From: Bacteroidales bacterium
GTDB lineage: Bacteria; Bacteroidota; Bacteroidia; Bacteroidales; Dysgonomonadaceae
Direction: 5' to 3'
Assembly: GCA_012518155.1 (NCBI GenBank)
Contig: JAAYTC010000242.1
Span: 1 to 7,959, forward strand
DNA length: 7,959 nt
The notes beneath the pieces are model-generated. The model had not been told where the DNA came from, made no database searches, and saw nothing but the letters and a program-made list of their open reading frames with translations. Numbering within the stretch: the first letter of the stretch is position 1; every line of letters begins with the position of its first letter. The translations under genes and the position numbers were made by a program. Positions 1 to 6,993 of this stretch are shown piece by piece.

Positions 1-96
1 CGTGGACAATATTGATGCTTTTATTTTATATCCACTGGTTTTATCCTTTCCTCTTCGCCTGAAACAATATTCACTTTTCAATTGTTAATTAAGTAC

Positions 97-104
97 TATC
101 CTTG
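97..104 (+). promoter_or_regulatory. Weak candidate -7 box for the DUF4251 lipoprotein gene
   Basis: TATCCTTG matches the Bacteroidota -7 consensus TAnnTTTG at all but one position. It lies 79 bp before the ATG at 184. A TTG is present upstream at 82-84, but the 12-nt spacing is too short for a normal -33 element. This is only a candidate. Confidence 0.22.
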
Positions 105-172
105 ACCATCAGTCAGCTATGCTTGCGGACCAGGGAAAAAGGCTGAAAAGCTATTATGAAAATTAATTTATG

Positions 173-178
173 AGGAGG
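173..178 (+). promoter_or_regulatory. Perfect Shine-Dalgarno AGGAGG before the lipoprotein start
   Basis: AGGAGG ends 5 nt before the ATG at 184, and this fixes the start of the lipoprotein gene. It is the only annotated start in the window with such a strong site: surE, lpxB, pfkA, fabF and the phosphatase all begin after AT-rich or pyrimidine-rich leaders without one. Most genes in this phylum do not rely on a strong Shine-Dalgarno, so this one may be translated unusually well. Confidence 0.75.
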
Positions 179-183
179 TCTAT

Positions 184-696
184 ATGAAAACGATTATTAA
201 TAAGGGGTTTGTTTTATTTTCCGCGACCCTATTCCTTTATGCTTGTGGGACTACGCGTACAGCGGCGGAAAAGGAAAAGTTAGCCGCTGAAATAGCACGG
301 GCCGTGGAGGTGCCCGATTTCACCTTCAAGGCAACGTACGCTTATCCTACCGGATATCGCTCTATTTACCTTTCACCTTTCTACGAGGTGAAGGTGAACC
401 CAGATACCGTGAAGGCTTATTTGCCCTATTATGGACGTGCGTATAGCGCTCCTATGGACCCCCGAGAGGGGGGGTACCGCTTCACCAGTACCGACTTCGA
501 ATACATGGCCGGGCCGGGTAAACGAAAGGGAAACTGGGAAGTGGAAATCAAGATAAATGACCTGGATCGTCCCGTTACTTTTCGATTTGATGTTTGGGAG
601 AATGGAACGGGACGGTTGGACGTTACCGATGTGAACCGGCAAGCGATCTCTTTTCAAGGCGATATAGAGACAAATAAGGCGGACGAGCCCGAATAG
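184..696 (+). CDS. DUF4251-family lipoprotein
   Basis: A 170-residue protein of unknown function. Residues 1-20 form a lipoprotein signal peptide: a Lys-containing N-region, a hydrophobic core, and the lipobox LYAC with Cys21 as the lipidated residue. This predicts anchoring in the envelope of a Gram-negative cell. The mature part (about 40-162) fits the DUF4251 pattern as I know it: a Phe-rich strand near 46-50, PTGYRSIYLS at 55-64, LPYYGRAYSAP at 80-90, GGYRF at 96-100, then a beta-rich C-terminal half ending in a conserved NRQAISFQG motif at 150-158. The family is largely confined to Bacteroidota and has no established role. The start is set by a perfect AGGAGG. The gene appears monocistronic, converges on the alkaline phosphatase gene, and ends in TAG. 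I am fairly confident of the family and can claim no function. Confidence 0.85.
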   Translation: MKTIINKGFVLFSATLFLYACGTTRTAAEKEKLAAEIARAVEVPDFTFKATYAYPTGYRSIYLSPFYEVKVNPDTVKAYLPYYGRAYSAPMDPREGGYRFTSTDFEYMAGPGKRKGNWEVEIKINDLDRPVTFRFDVWENGTGRLDVTDVNRQAISFQGDIETNKADEPE

Positions 697-705
697 AAGG
701 CAGGA

Positions 706-725
706 AGTCCACTGGAAAGTGGACT
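706..725. terminator. Hairpin between convergent genes, possible bidirectional terminator
   Basis: AGTCCACT (706-713), loop GGAA (714-717) and AGTGGACT (718-725) form a perfect 8-bp stem. It lies between the stop of the lipoprotein gene (696) and the stop of the phosphatase gene (755), where a shared terminator would be expected. No T-run follows the stem on either strand, so it is not a classical intrinsic terminator. It could protect 3' ends or act with other factors. Confidence 0.45.
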
Positions 726-754
726 CCCGTCAACAAAAACTTTGAAACGCGGCA

Positions 755-2383
755 CTAGAAAATTTCGGACAGATGAGCCGGAAGATAGAAGGTGCCGTTT
801 TTGTCTATATATACTACTACCGACCCGATATCGAAAGGCTTACCGTTCTTGGTGGCTACCGACGAGAAGGCTTTTACTTCCAACCTGTTTTTTCCCTTGG
901 TGACACGTAGCACGGGGAAGTCAGGATCGCTTTCGTCGATCGTGTAATTCAGGCCCCGGAAAGCTTCATCGTGTTTCACGAAAATTCGATCGGTCAGCTC
1001 TTCGAGCGAGGAGGAAAGTCCGCTTACCTGCTGGAGATACCTATTCAATTCCCGACTTTTCACGTTCCCTTTCAGCACGTCCCCCTCGGGGTGATAGCTG
1101 GCCAGCAGTACTTCTTCTCCCGTGTGGCCCCCGGTGGTGAATCCGAAGCAAGTACGAGAATTTAGGATGTTCACGATGTTATGTGCCAAATTATTGCTGT
1201 TGGCCACTTCCATGTAGTCGGCTTCTTTGTAGTTTTTAGAAGAGATCAACGTTTGCAACTCTTCGTCCGTGATATCAATTCCGGTATATTTCTTGAAGAT
1301 AGCTTTTATCTCTTCGGGCTTATTCTTCGCGAGAATCGATTCGAGGCCATTGGCACTCAGTTGGTAATTCGAGACCGCCCCGAAAAGTTCTTCAAGCGAT
1401 AATCGGCTGTAGCCGGGGCAATCCCTCGAGCCGATCGTGAATCCGCTGTTCCCATGGTCGGAAACCACTACGACAGCCGTATTGCCTTCTTTTTTCGCGA
1501 AATCCATCGCCTTTTTTACCGCTTCGTCGAATGCAAGGAACTCATTGATCATAGTTCCCGCGTCATTGGCATGCGCGGCCCAATCTATCTGGCTCCCCTC
1601 TACCATCAAGAAGAAACCATTTTCGTTTTTCGAGAGCAGCTGTATGGCTTTTTCCGTCATTTCTGCAATCGAAGGCACCTTGTCAGGGTTCCTATCTATA
1701 TTGTAAGGCAAGGCTCTATCACCAAACAGGGCCCACACTTTTCCATCTTGGTTATAACCGAGCATCGCTTCCTTATCGTCCTGGATCAGGGTGGTGCCAT
1801 TGCGCGTGAAATGTTTTTTTATATCGTCGGTGAGAATACCGGTGCCCCCTCCAAACATCACGTCCAAATTTTGATACGCGATTTGTGGCGCGAGTGCCTT
1901 GTAGTTTCCCCGGTTGTAGTAGTGCGACGAGAAGTCGGCCGGGGTCGCGTGTGGGAACTCGCAGGTGACAACAATTCCGACCGATTTTTGTTTCTCTATT
2001 TTAGAGGCCTCTAAAATGGTGGCCGCCGGTTGATAGGTGCGCGACGCGTCCACGGGATAGAGATCGTTCGCGGAAGGTTCCGGGTAAATGGCCACGTTGC
2101 CGGCCTGCTGCAGTACGCCGGTTGCATATGTTGAGCCCGTGGGTGCCGAGTCGCCTATGGGAGCGTTCGAAGAGAAGGTAGTAACCGTGCCCGTGAGATA
2201 GGGGTCCACGTTGAGGGTGTCGCCCTTGCCGTTATAATAGTTGTACCACCGGGCGGCCGAGTAAACACCGATTGAAGTACCGTCGGGGATCATCACGATC
2301 AGGTTTTTTACCGGTTTCACTTCTTGTGTGAAGGCCGAAATGGTGATAAAATAGAGACAGAAAACCAGATTCAGTTTTTTCAT
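755..2383 (-). CDS. Secreted alkaline phosphatase (PhoA superfamily)
   Basis: A 542-residue metal-dependent phosphomonoesterase, exported to release phosphate from organic esters. The chosen start at 2383 gives a clean signal peptide: MKK, a hydrophobic core to about residue 16, then a likely cut in SAFTQ near 17-20. The in-frame ATG at 2455 would lie upstream of the -7 box and bury this signal. By motif alignment to E. coli PhoA the active site is complete: Asp34 (MIPDG), nucleophile Ser79 within GDSA, HATPA at 145-149, Glu262, Asp267 and His271 in VEGSQIDWAAH, Asp309-His310 (SDHG), and His420 (GGHTGEE). The insertion between the SDHG and GGHTG motifs (about 315-415) fits the larger bacterial members. 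The C-terminal tail beyond about 480 is beta-like and I do not recognise it. The gene is divergent from surE and ends in TAG. Phosphate regulation is plausible, but I saw no Pho box. Confidence 0.93.
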   Translation of the reverse strand: MKKLNLVFCLYFITISAFTQEVKPVKNLIVMIPDGTSIGVYSAARWYNYYNGKGDTLNVDPYLTGTVTTFSSNAPIGDSAPTGSTYATGVLQQAGNVAIYPEPSANDLYPVDASRTYQPAATILEASKIEKQKSVGIVVTCEFPHATPADFSSHYYNRGNYKALAPQIAYQNLDVMFGGGTGILTDDIKKHFTRNGTTLIQDDKEAMLGYNQDGKVWALFGDRALPYNIDRNPDKVPSIAEMTEKAIQLLSKNENGFFLMVEGSQIDWAAHANDAGTMINEFLAFDEAVKKAMDFAKKEGNTAVVVVSDHGNSGFTIGSRDCPGYSRLSLEELFGAVSNYQLSANGLESILAKNKPEEIKAIFKKYTGIDITDEELQTLISSKNYKEADYMEVANSNNLAHNIVNILNSRTCFGFTTGGHTGEEVLLASYHPEGDVLKGNVKSRELNRYLQQVSGLSSSLEELTDRIFVKHDEAFRGLNYTIDESDPDFPVLRVTKGKNRLEVKAFSSVATKNGKPFDIGSVVVYIDKNGTFYLPAHLSEIF

Positions 2384-2416
2384 TTCAATGAATTGTTTTG
2401 CGTGAAAAATAATTTT

Positions 2417-2424
2417 CAAAGATA
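2417..2424 (-). promoter_or_regulatory. -7 box of the alkaline phosphatase promoter
   Basis: On the minus strand this reads TATCTTTG, an exact match to the Bacteroidota -7 consensus TAnnTTTG. Transcription would begin near 2410 and leave a leader of roughly 27 nt before the ATG at 2383. A TTGG lies upstream on the same strand, but only about 15 nt from the box, so the -33 element is unclear. Confidence 0.55.
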
Positions 2425-2508
2425 CAAAAAATAGAAAACCAATGCTTGTCGGCACGAGAGAATTAATGGTTTTGTAACATCTCGGCCAACCGACTGGCTA
2501 ATTTTGAT

Positions 2509-2516
2509 TATATTTG
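2509..2516 (+). promoter_or_regulatory. -7 box of the surE-lpxB promoter
   Basis: TATATTTG matches TAnnTTTG exactly. Transcription would begin near 2522, giving a leader of about 80 nt to the surE ATG at 2603. No clear TTG/TTTG -33 element lies at the expected distance. The box sits about 85 bp from the divergent phosphatase -7 box, so the two promoters share one intergenic region. Confidence 0.55.
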
Positions 2517-2602
2517 TGTTCGTGTAGAATATGTACCGTGCCTGTGGGGGCCAAGAAGAATATCGTGTTCCTATTAGGCGGTTGAGATATAAAAATAACA
2601 AA

Positions 2603-3367
2603 ATGATGAACAGAAGACCCCTGATACTTGTCACGAACGATGATGGGTTTCAGGCGAAAGGAATAGCTTCACTTGCTGAGGCGATGAGAGATTTAGGAGA
2701 TGTTGTGGTGTTTGCCCCCGATACGCACCGTTCGGGCATGTCGAGTGCCATCACCACGGCACAACCGCTACGGGCGTGGAAATATAAAGAGGAGGAAGGG
2801 TACACCGTGTACGTGTGTAATGGTACACCTTCCGATTGCGTGAAATTGGCACTCAATGAATTCATGGACCGGAAACCGGACTTGCTTGTTTCGGGGATTA
2901 ATCACGGCTCCAACGCGGGAATTAGCGTGATCTATTCGGGTACAGTGGGAGCAGCCATCGAAGGGTGTGTATTTGATGTACCCTCCATTGCATTTTCGCT
3001 CTGCGATTTTACCCCGGATGCCGATTTTTCCGTGACAATGGAGGTCGCCCGGAAACTGTCTAAGAAGGTATTGGAAGAGGGACTTCCCAAGGGAGTGTGC
3101 TTGAACGTGAACGTGCCTACTGGTGACGTGCAAGGAGTAAAAGTGACCACTCAAACCCAAGGAAAATGGGTAAATGAATACCACCGGGCCAAAGATGGGG
3201 GAGGACGTGATGTTTTCTGGATGACCGGCAATTTTGAAAATTGGGAAGAGGAGAACGAGAATAATGATGAATGGGCATTGGCTAACGGCTATGCTGCCGT
3301 GGTGCCGGTGAAAATTGATATGACCGCTTACGACTTTATCCCGCGAATGAAAAAATGGGTGTTATAA
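2603..3367 (+). CDS. surE: 5'-nucleotidase SurE
   Basis: Cytoplasmic metal-dependent phosphatase that dephosphorylates nucleoside monophosphates, and short polyphosphate in some members. It is 254 residues from the ATG at 2603; a second ATG follows immediately at 2606. The frame is open up to another ATG at 2531, but the extra 24 residues are unlike the family, which begins just before the ILVTNDDG strand. The metal site is visible: Asp13-Asp14 in TNDDG, Ser44 in HRSG, and Asn100 in SGINHG. Other family signatures are GTPSDCVKLAL (74-84), IYSGTVGAA near 108-116, and the late ENENNDEWAL and MTAY segments, which are typical of Bacteroidales SurE as I recall it. It is the first gene of a rightward pair with lpxB, 46 nt downstream. 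No Shine-Dalgarno is present. The stop is TAA. Confidence 0.95.
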   Translation: MMNRRPLILVTNDDGFQAKGIASLAEAMRDLGDVVVFAPDTHRSGMSSAITTAQPLRAWKYKEEEGYTVYVCNGTPSDCVKLALNEFMDRKPDLLVSGINHGSNAGISVIYSGTVGAAIEGCVFDVPSIAFSLCDFTPDADFSVTMEVARKLSKKVLEEGLPKGVCLNVNVPTGDVQGVKVTTQTQGKWVNEYHRAKDGGGRDVFWMTGNFENWEEENENNDEWALANGYAAVVPVKIDMTAYDFIPRMKKWVL

Positions 3368-3413
3368 GCGATGCAGCGTAATCGCGAGGATGTCGAACAT
3401 AAAAACTTGAAAA

Positions 3414-4553
3414 ATGAAGTATTATTTGATTGCAGGTGAAGCGTCGGGTGATTTACACGCGTCGAACCTGATGACATCGCTGAAGAGACGAGATGAAGAT
3501 GCTGATTTTCGTTTCTTCGGGGGGAACCTGATGGAAGATGCCGGGGGAACCCTCGTGAAACACTATCGCGAAATGGCATACATGGGAATTATTCCCGTGC
3601 TTTTGAACGCGCGTACCATCCTTCGAAACCTTGAACTCTGTAAGAAAGATATCAAGGAGTATAATCCCGACGCCGTGATTCTGATCGACTATCCCGGCTT
3701 CAATCTCAAGGTAGCCAAGTACGTGAAAAAGAGCCTCGGTATTCCTGTTTACTACTATATTTCCCCTAAAGTTTGGGCGTGGAAAGAGTACCGGGTGAAA
3801 TCGTTTAAAAAATACGTGGATGAGATGCTCTGCATTCTCCCCTTTGAAGTCGATTTTTATAAAAAACATAATTATAACGTGCACTACGTGGGAAACCCCA
3901 CGGTAGATGCTATCGCTGAACGAACGAGTAAAGAGGAAACATTTGAACAGTTTGTGGAAGAGAATGGATTGGAAAGCCGCCCCATCATTGCTTTATTGGC
4001 CGGAAGCCGGAAGCAGGAGATTAAAAGTAATCTTCCGCCGATGCTTCGCGCTTTAAGCGGGTTTGCCGACGGATATCAATTCGTGGTCGCTGGGGCACCT
4101 GGTATCGATCCCTCTTTTTACAATGAATTTATCACCTCCTTTCCGGAAGCGAAAGTACTTTTCGGGCAAACGTACCGCATCTTGTCGCAGTCCGATGCGG
4201 CCCTGGTGACTTCGGGTACTGCCACGCTCGAGACAGCACTTTTAAATGTGCCGCAAGTGGTCTGTTATCGAATGGCTCTCCCGAGACTATCTCACTGGGG
4301 GTTCAAGCATATACTTCACACCCCCTATATATCTCTCGTGAATCTGATTTGTGGGCACGAAGTGGTAAAGGAACTGTTTGCCAAATTTTTCACGGAGAAA
4401 AATATCCGAACAGAACTTCATCAATTACTGCATGTACAAAGTTATCGAAAAACAATGCGCGATAATTATCAGGAAATGAGAGAAGTACTGGGTAAACCCG
4501 GCGCTTCCGATCGGGCCGCATCTATTCTGTTCAACGCCATCAAAAGCGAATAA
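3414..4553 (+). CDS. lpxB: Lipid-A-disaccharide synthase LpxB
   Basis: Glycosyltransferase family 19 enzyme that joins UDP-2,3-diacylglucosamine and lipid X to give the lipid A disaccharide 1-phosphate at the inner face of the cytoplasmic membrane. At 379 residues it is the family's normal length. The N-terminal Rossmann half opens with the signature AGEASGDLHAS (7-17), followed by the membrane-associating MAYMGIIPVL (54-63). Asp92 in LIDYPGFN corresponds to the catalytic Asp of characterised LpxB. ISPKVWAW (116-123) and HYVGNPTVDAI (157-167) follow. The C-terminal UDP-sugar half has LLAGSRKQEI (194-203), TSGTATLETAL (266-276) and ISLVNLICG (306-314). It follows surE by 46 nt, probably in one transcript, an arrangement I recall from other Bacteroidota. 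It shows that the organism makes LPS-type lipid A. The ATG at 3414 begins exactly at the first beta-strand; the leader is AT-rich with no Shine-Dalgarno. Confidence 0.96.
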   Translation: MKYYLIAGEASGDLHASNLMTSLKRRDEDADFRFFGGNLMEDAGGTLVKHYREMAYMGIIPVLLNARTILRNLELCKKDIKEYNPDAVILIDYPGFNLKVAKYVKKSLGIPVYYYISPKVWAWKEYRVKSFKKYVDEMLCILPFEVDFYKKHNYNVHYVGNPTVDAIAERTSKEETFEQFVEENGLESRPIIALLAGSRKQEIKSNLPPMLRALSGFADGYQFVVAGAPGIDPSFYNEFITSFPEAKVLFGQTYRILSQSDAALVTSGTATLETALLNVPQVVCYRMALPRLSHWGFKHILHTPYISLVNLICGHEVVKELFAKFFTEKNIRTELHQLLHVQSYRKTMRDNYQEMREVLGKPGASDRAASILFNAIKSE

Positions 4554-4620
4554 GGGGGAATGCACGTGTTAATTTAAAAATTGTTACGCGTATTATTCTT
4601 TTTTCATTCCTTTTTTTTGT

Positions 4621-4628
4621 TTCCTTTG
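4621..4628 (+). promoter_or_regulatory. Weak candidate -7 box for pfkA
   Basis: TTCCTTTG differs from TAnnTTTG at one position, 25 bp before the pfkA ATG, which would leave a short leader. The 100-bp gap from lpxB (4554-4653) is AT-rich with long T-runs and no strong hairpin. pfkA could therefore have its own promoter or be read through from surE-lpxB. No -33 element is evident. Confidence 0.3.
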
Positions 4629-4653
4629 TAACCATCATCTAATTATTTATCAT

Positions 4654-5670
4654 ATGAAAGTGGGTATTCTTACATCGGGAGGCGACGCTCCTGGAATTAA
4701 CGCCACCATTCGAGGAGTGGGAAAAACAGCAATTAACTATTATGGGATGCAGGTAATCGGGATCCAAAATGGATTTTCGGGACTCCTGTATAAAGATATC
4801 ATCGAGCTTACGGACGCTTCGCTCTCCGGTATTTTAAACATGGGTGGTACCATTTTAGGCACGGCACGTGAGAAAATATTCCGAAAGATGATTACATCGC
4901 CCGACGAAAAAGATAGGGAGCAGATAAAAAACGCGTACCATGAACTGGGGCTCGACTGCCTCGTGTGCATTGGTGGGAACGGTACGCAGCGCACCACTTG
5001 GATGCTTTCGGAGTTGGGGCTTAACGTGATTGGAATCCCTAAAACGATTGATAACGACGTGTATGGTACCGATATCACGTTCGGATTCGATACGGCCGTA
5101 AATATTGCCTCTGAAGCGATTGATCGGCTTCACTCGACGGCCAGTTCGCATCGCCGAGTGATGATCATCGAGCTGATGGGACACCATGCAGGGTGGATAA
5201 CCCTCTTCGCGGGCATGGCGGCAGGAGCAGATATTATCCTGCTTCCAGAATTGGGCTATAACATGAAGGTGGTGATCGACAAGATCAAGCAGCGGATGGA
5301 GTTAGGAAAAGCCTATTCGATCGTGGCGGTTGCCGAGGGGGTGGAGGTATCTACCGATGAACGGCCCGCGGCTTACTTTACCCGGGAAATTCAGGAGCAG
5401 ACGGGTTTTGAAACGAGGGAAACGGTGCTCGGGTATATACAGCGAGGAGGCACCCCATCGCCTTACGACCGGAACTTGGGGACGCTCTTAGGAGGACACG
5501 CCGCAGAGCTTATTCATCAAAAGAAATTCGGAAGAATGGTGGCCAAACTGGGCAATACTATTTCCGATGTCCCCTTAGCGGAAGTGGGAGGAAAACTGAG
5601 GCTTGTGACGGCCGATCACGATCTTGTGGTTCAAGGGAAGCGGATGGGTATTTCCTTCGGCACTTGGTAA
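4654..5670 (+). CDS. pfkA: 6-phosphofructokinase (PfkA family, Gly/Lys-type)
   Basis: Phosphorylates fructose 6-phosphate to fructose 1,6-bisphosphate, the committing step of glycolysis, in the cytoplasm. At 338 residues it is slightly longer than E. coli PfkA (320). It has the donor-binding loop SGGDAPG (8-14), GGNGTQ (107-112), PKTIDND (129-135) with catalytic Asp133 (E. coli Asp127), MGHHAGW (175-181), AEGVE (227-231) with Glu228, and QRGGTPSPYDR (263-273) for sugar phosphate binding. Gly110 (E. coli Gly104) argues for ATP as donor, because PPi-dependent enzymes have Asp there. Lys130 (E. coli Gly124) is the residue found in PPi-dependent enzymes and in the mixed Gly/Lys group. Asn109 replaces the Mg-associated Asp103 of E. 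coli. Donor preference is therefore not certain from sequence. The gene is convergent with rnc, with 44 nt between stops. The stop is TAA. Confidence 0.93.
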   Translation: MKVGILTSGGDAPGINATIRGVGKTAINYYGMQVIGIQNGFSGLLYKDIIELTDASLSGILNMGGTILGTAREKIFRKMITSPDEKDREQIKNAYHELGLDCLVCIGGNGTQRTTWMLSELGLNVIGIPKTIDNDVYGTDITFGFDTAVNIASEAIDRLHSTASSHRRVMIIELMGHHAGWITLFAGMAAGADIILLPELGYNMKVVIDKIKQRMELGKAYSIVAVAEGVEVSTDERPAAYFTREIQEQTGFETRETVLGYIQRGGTPSPYDRNLGTLLGGHAAELIHQKKFGRMVAKLGNTISDVPLAEVGGKLRLVTADHDLVVQGKRMGISFGTW

Positions 5671-5714
5671 TTCTTCTCCATGTATGTTAGTTTGAGACGG
5701 ATAGGCTTAAACCG

Positions 5715-6500
5715 CTATTGTTTTGGAGGCGCACCTTTAGGAGCGTCCGTCAGAATTTCCTGCAATTCGTTGCTTTCACGCAGTTTTTTAATGGCTACTT
5801 TGGCTGCCATCTGGTGCGACTCTTTCTTGGAATATCCTTTGCCGGAGCCCACCTCCACTTCAGCCACTTTCACGCAGGAAACAAACACCGGGTTATTTTG
5901 AGCGTCGAACGATGAATCGGTAACCTCGAAACGTACTTCCACCTTGTGTTTTTGCCCCCATTCGATAAGCCGAGATTTAAAATCGACTTCACTCTTCAAT
6001 ACTTTTTCGATGCTCAAATGTTGCTTGATCATCGTTTCATAGACGAATTTTTTTGCCACCCGGTACCCTTGATCCAGGTAGATAGCACCGATTAGTGCCT
6101 CCAAAGCATCTCCGTAAATATTGGTGTTATGGGCCAGGTTTCGGGTAGAAGAGACAATAAGCTTGTCGATACCCAGATCGGCAGCCAGTTTATTCAAGGT
6201 TTCTCGTTGCACGATTCGAGATCGTGTGCTGGTGAGAAAGCCCTCTTTCTTATGTTCAAATTTTTTGTAAAGGATATCGGCAACGATGGCATCTAATATG
6301 GCATCGCCCAAGAATTCAAGACGTTCGTTATTGACCCATCTTCCCTTTCTCGATCGGATAGAAGAGGATCGGTGCGTCATGGCTTCTTTGTAGAGATTAA
6401 TCCGGTCTGGATAAAACCCCACTATATTATAAAATGAAAGGTAAGGCTCCTTCCCATGATGCGGAAGGGCCTTAATCCTTTTAATAAATCGTCTTAACAC
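5715..6500 (-). CDS. rnc: Ribonuclease III
   Basis: Double-strand-specific endoribonuclease that processes rRNA precursors and structured mRNAs, acting as a homodimer. It has 261 residues from a GTG start at 6500. The signature NERLEFLGDAILD (58-70) gives Glu59, Glu62 and Asp66, and GDALEALIGAIYLD (130-143) gives Asp131 and Glu134, so the Mg-binding acidic cluster is complete. A double-stranded RNA-binding domain occupies about 174-241, with the typical FKSRLIEW opening and a GKGYSKKESHQMAA basic loop and helix. The N-terminal extension of about 25 residues before the nuclease domain is like other Bacteroidales RNase III as I recall them. The GTG begins one base after the fabF TAA. An ATG overlapping that stop is out of frame and hits a stop after two codons, so GTG is the best start and translation is probably coupled to fabF. 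It ends in TAG and converges on pfkA. Confidence 0.95.
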   Translation of the reverse strand: MLRRFIKRIKALPHHGKEPYLSFYNIVGFYPDRINLYKEAMTHRSSSIRSRKGRWVNNERLEFLGDAILDAIVADILYKKFEHKKEGFLTSTRSRIVQRETLNKLAADLGIDKLIVSSTRNLAHNTNIYGDALEALIGAIYLDQGYRVAKKFVYETMIKQHLSIEKVLKSEVDFKSRLIEWGQKHKVEVRFEVTDSSFDAQNNPVFVSCVKVAEVEVGSGKGYSKKESHQMAAKVAIKKLRESNELQEILTDAPKGAPPKQ

Positions 6501-6501
6501 A

Positions 6502-6972
6502 TTATTTGTTGTATTGCTTGAGAATTACACTCGCGTTGTGTCCTCCAAAGCCAAAAGTGTTAGATAACGCAGCTCTTATCTCCCTTTTTTGAGCTTTGTT
6601 GAATGTGAAGTTCAAGTTGTAGTCGATTTCGGCATCTTCGTCCCCCTCTTCATGGTTAATGGTTGGGGGTACTACTTGATCCCTGATCGCCAGGATGCTG
6701 AATAGTGCTTCTACCGCACCCGCGCCTCCCAGTAAATGGCCGGTCATTGATTTCGTCGAACTAATATTCAACTTGTAGCTGTGATCGCCGAACACGTCCA
6801 AGATAGCTTTTACTTCCGAGATATCACCCACCGGAGTAGATGTCCCGTGCACGTTGATATAGTCGATATCTTCGGGTTGCATTTCCGCATCTTCTAGCGC
6901 GTTGTTCATCACCAGTTTTGCTCCCAACCCTTCGGGGTGAGAAGCGGTGATATGGTGCGCGTCGGCCGACAT
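6502..6972 (-). CDS. FabF C-terminal fragment (156 residues), possible restart
   Basis: The rest of fabF from the first ATG after the TAG, in the same frame, starting MSADAHHITA. It carries His306 and His343, Lys338, and the C-terminal NTFGFGGHNASV motif typical of the family. An AGGAGGAGG stretch directly precedes the ATG, so ribosomes could restart here. Whether the fragment is made, folds, or pairs with the N-terminal fragment cannot be told from sequence. In an intact gene this ATG is simply an internal Met. Confidence 0.45.
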   Translation of the reverse strand: MSADAHHITASHPEGLGAKLVMNNALEDAEMQPEDIDYINVHGTSTPVGDISEVKAILDVFGDHSYKLNISSTKSMTGHLLGGAGAVEALFSILAIRDQVVPPTINHEEGDEDAEIDYNLNFTFNKAQKREIRAALSNTFGFGGHNASVILKQYNK

Positions 6973-6973
6973 G

Positions 6974-6982
6974 CCTCCTCCT
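6974..6982 (-). promoter_or_regulatory. Shine-Dalgarno-like AGGAGGAGG before internal fabF ATG
   Basis: On the minus strand AGGAGGAGG ends one base before ATG (6972). The first AGGAGG in it has a spacing of 4 nt and the second 1 nt. It also encodes part of the VVGGG segment of FabF, so it may be coincidental coding sequence. It would matter only if translation terminates at the TAG 12 nt upstream of it. Confidence 0.35.
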
Positions 6983-6993
6983 ACAACTTCCGC

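Larger units (their letters stand above)
1..183. other. Leading intergenic stretch without a supportable gene
   Basis: This stretch is AT-rich. One plus-strand frame is open from base 2 to a TAA ending at 88 (29 codons), which could be the tail of an upstream gene. Its translation is hydrophobic and low in information and I recognise nothing in it. A 15-codon ATG frame (119-166) has no ribosome binding site and no recognisable product. A sequence one base off the Bacteroidota -7 box, TATCCTTG, lies at 97-104 and could drive the lipoprotein gene, but no convincing -33 element accompanies it. Confidence 0.5.

Noticed and set aside
2..35. GTGGA...TCCAC inverted pair near the left edge
   Set aside because: The arms are only 5 bp with a 24-nt spacer and no extension. 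This is too weak to call a structure or a terminator.
119..166. 15-codon ATG frame upstream of the lipoprotein gene
   Set aside because: It has no ribosome binding site, no recognisable product and an in-frame stop just upstream. Chance is the simplest explanation.
1454..2014. 186-codon plus-strand open frame inside the alkaline phosphatase gene
   Set aside because: It lies antisense to a gene with a complete set of PhoA-family active-site motifs. Its own translation has no recognisable domain and no ribosome binding site, so it is a shadow frame.
2384..2455. Upstream ATG that would lengthen the alkaline phosphatase by 24 residues
   Set aside because: It would place the signal peptide internally and put the exact -7 box inside the coding region. 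The MKK start at 2383 is a textbook signal peptide.
2538..2585. Short GTG frame in the surE leader reading MPVGAKKNIVFLLGG then TGA
   Set aside because: It has only 15 codons, no Shine-Dalgarno and no known leader peptide likeness. A short open frame of this size is expected by chance.
2531..2602. Upstream ATG that would lengthen SurE by 24 residues
   Set aside because: The extra residues do not resemble SurE, whose fold begins at the ILVTNDDG strand. The ATG would sit within about 10 nt of the predicted transcription start.
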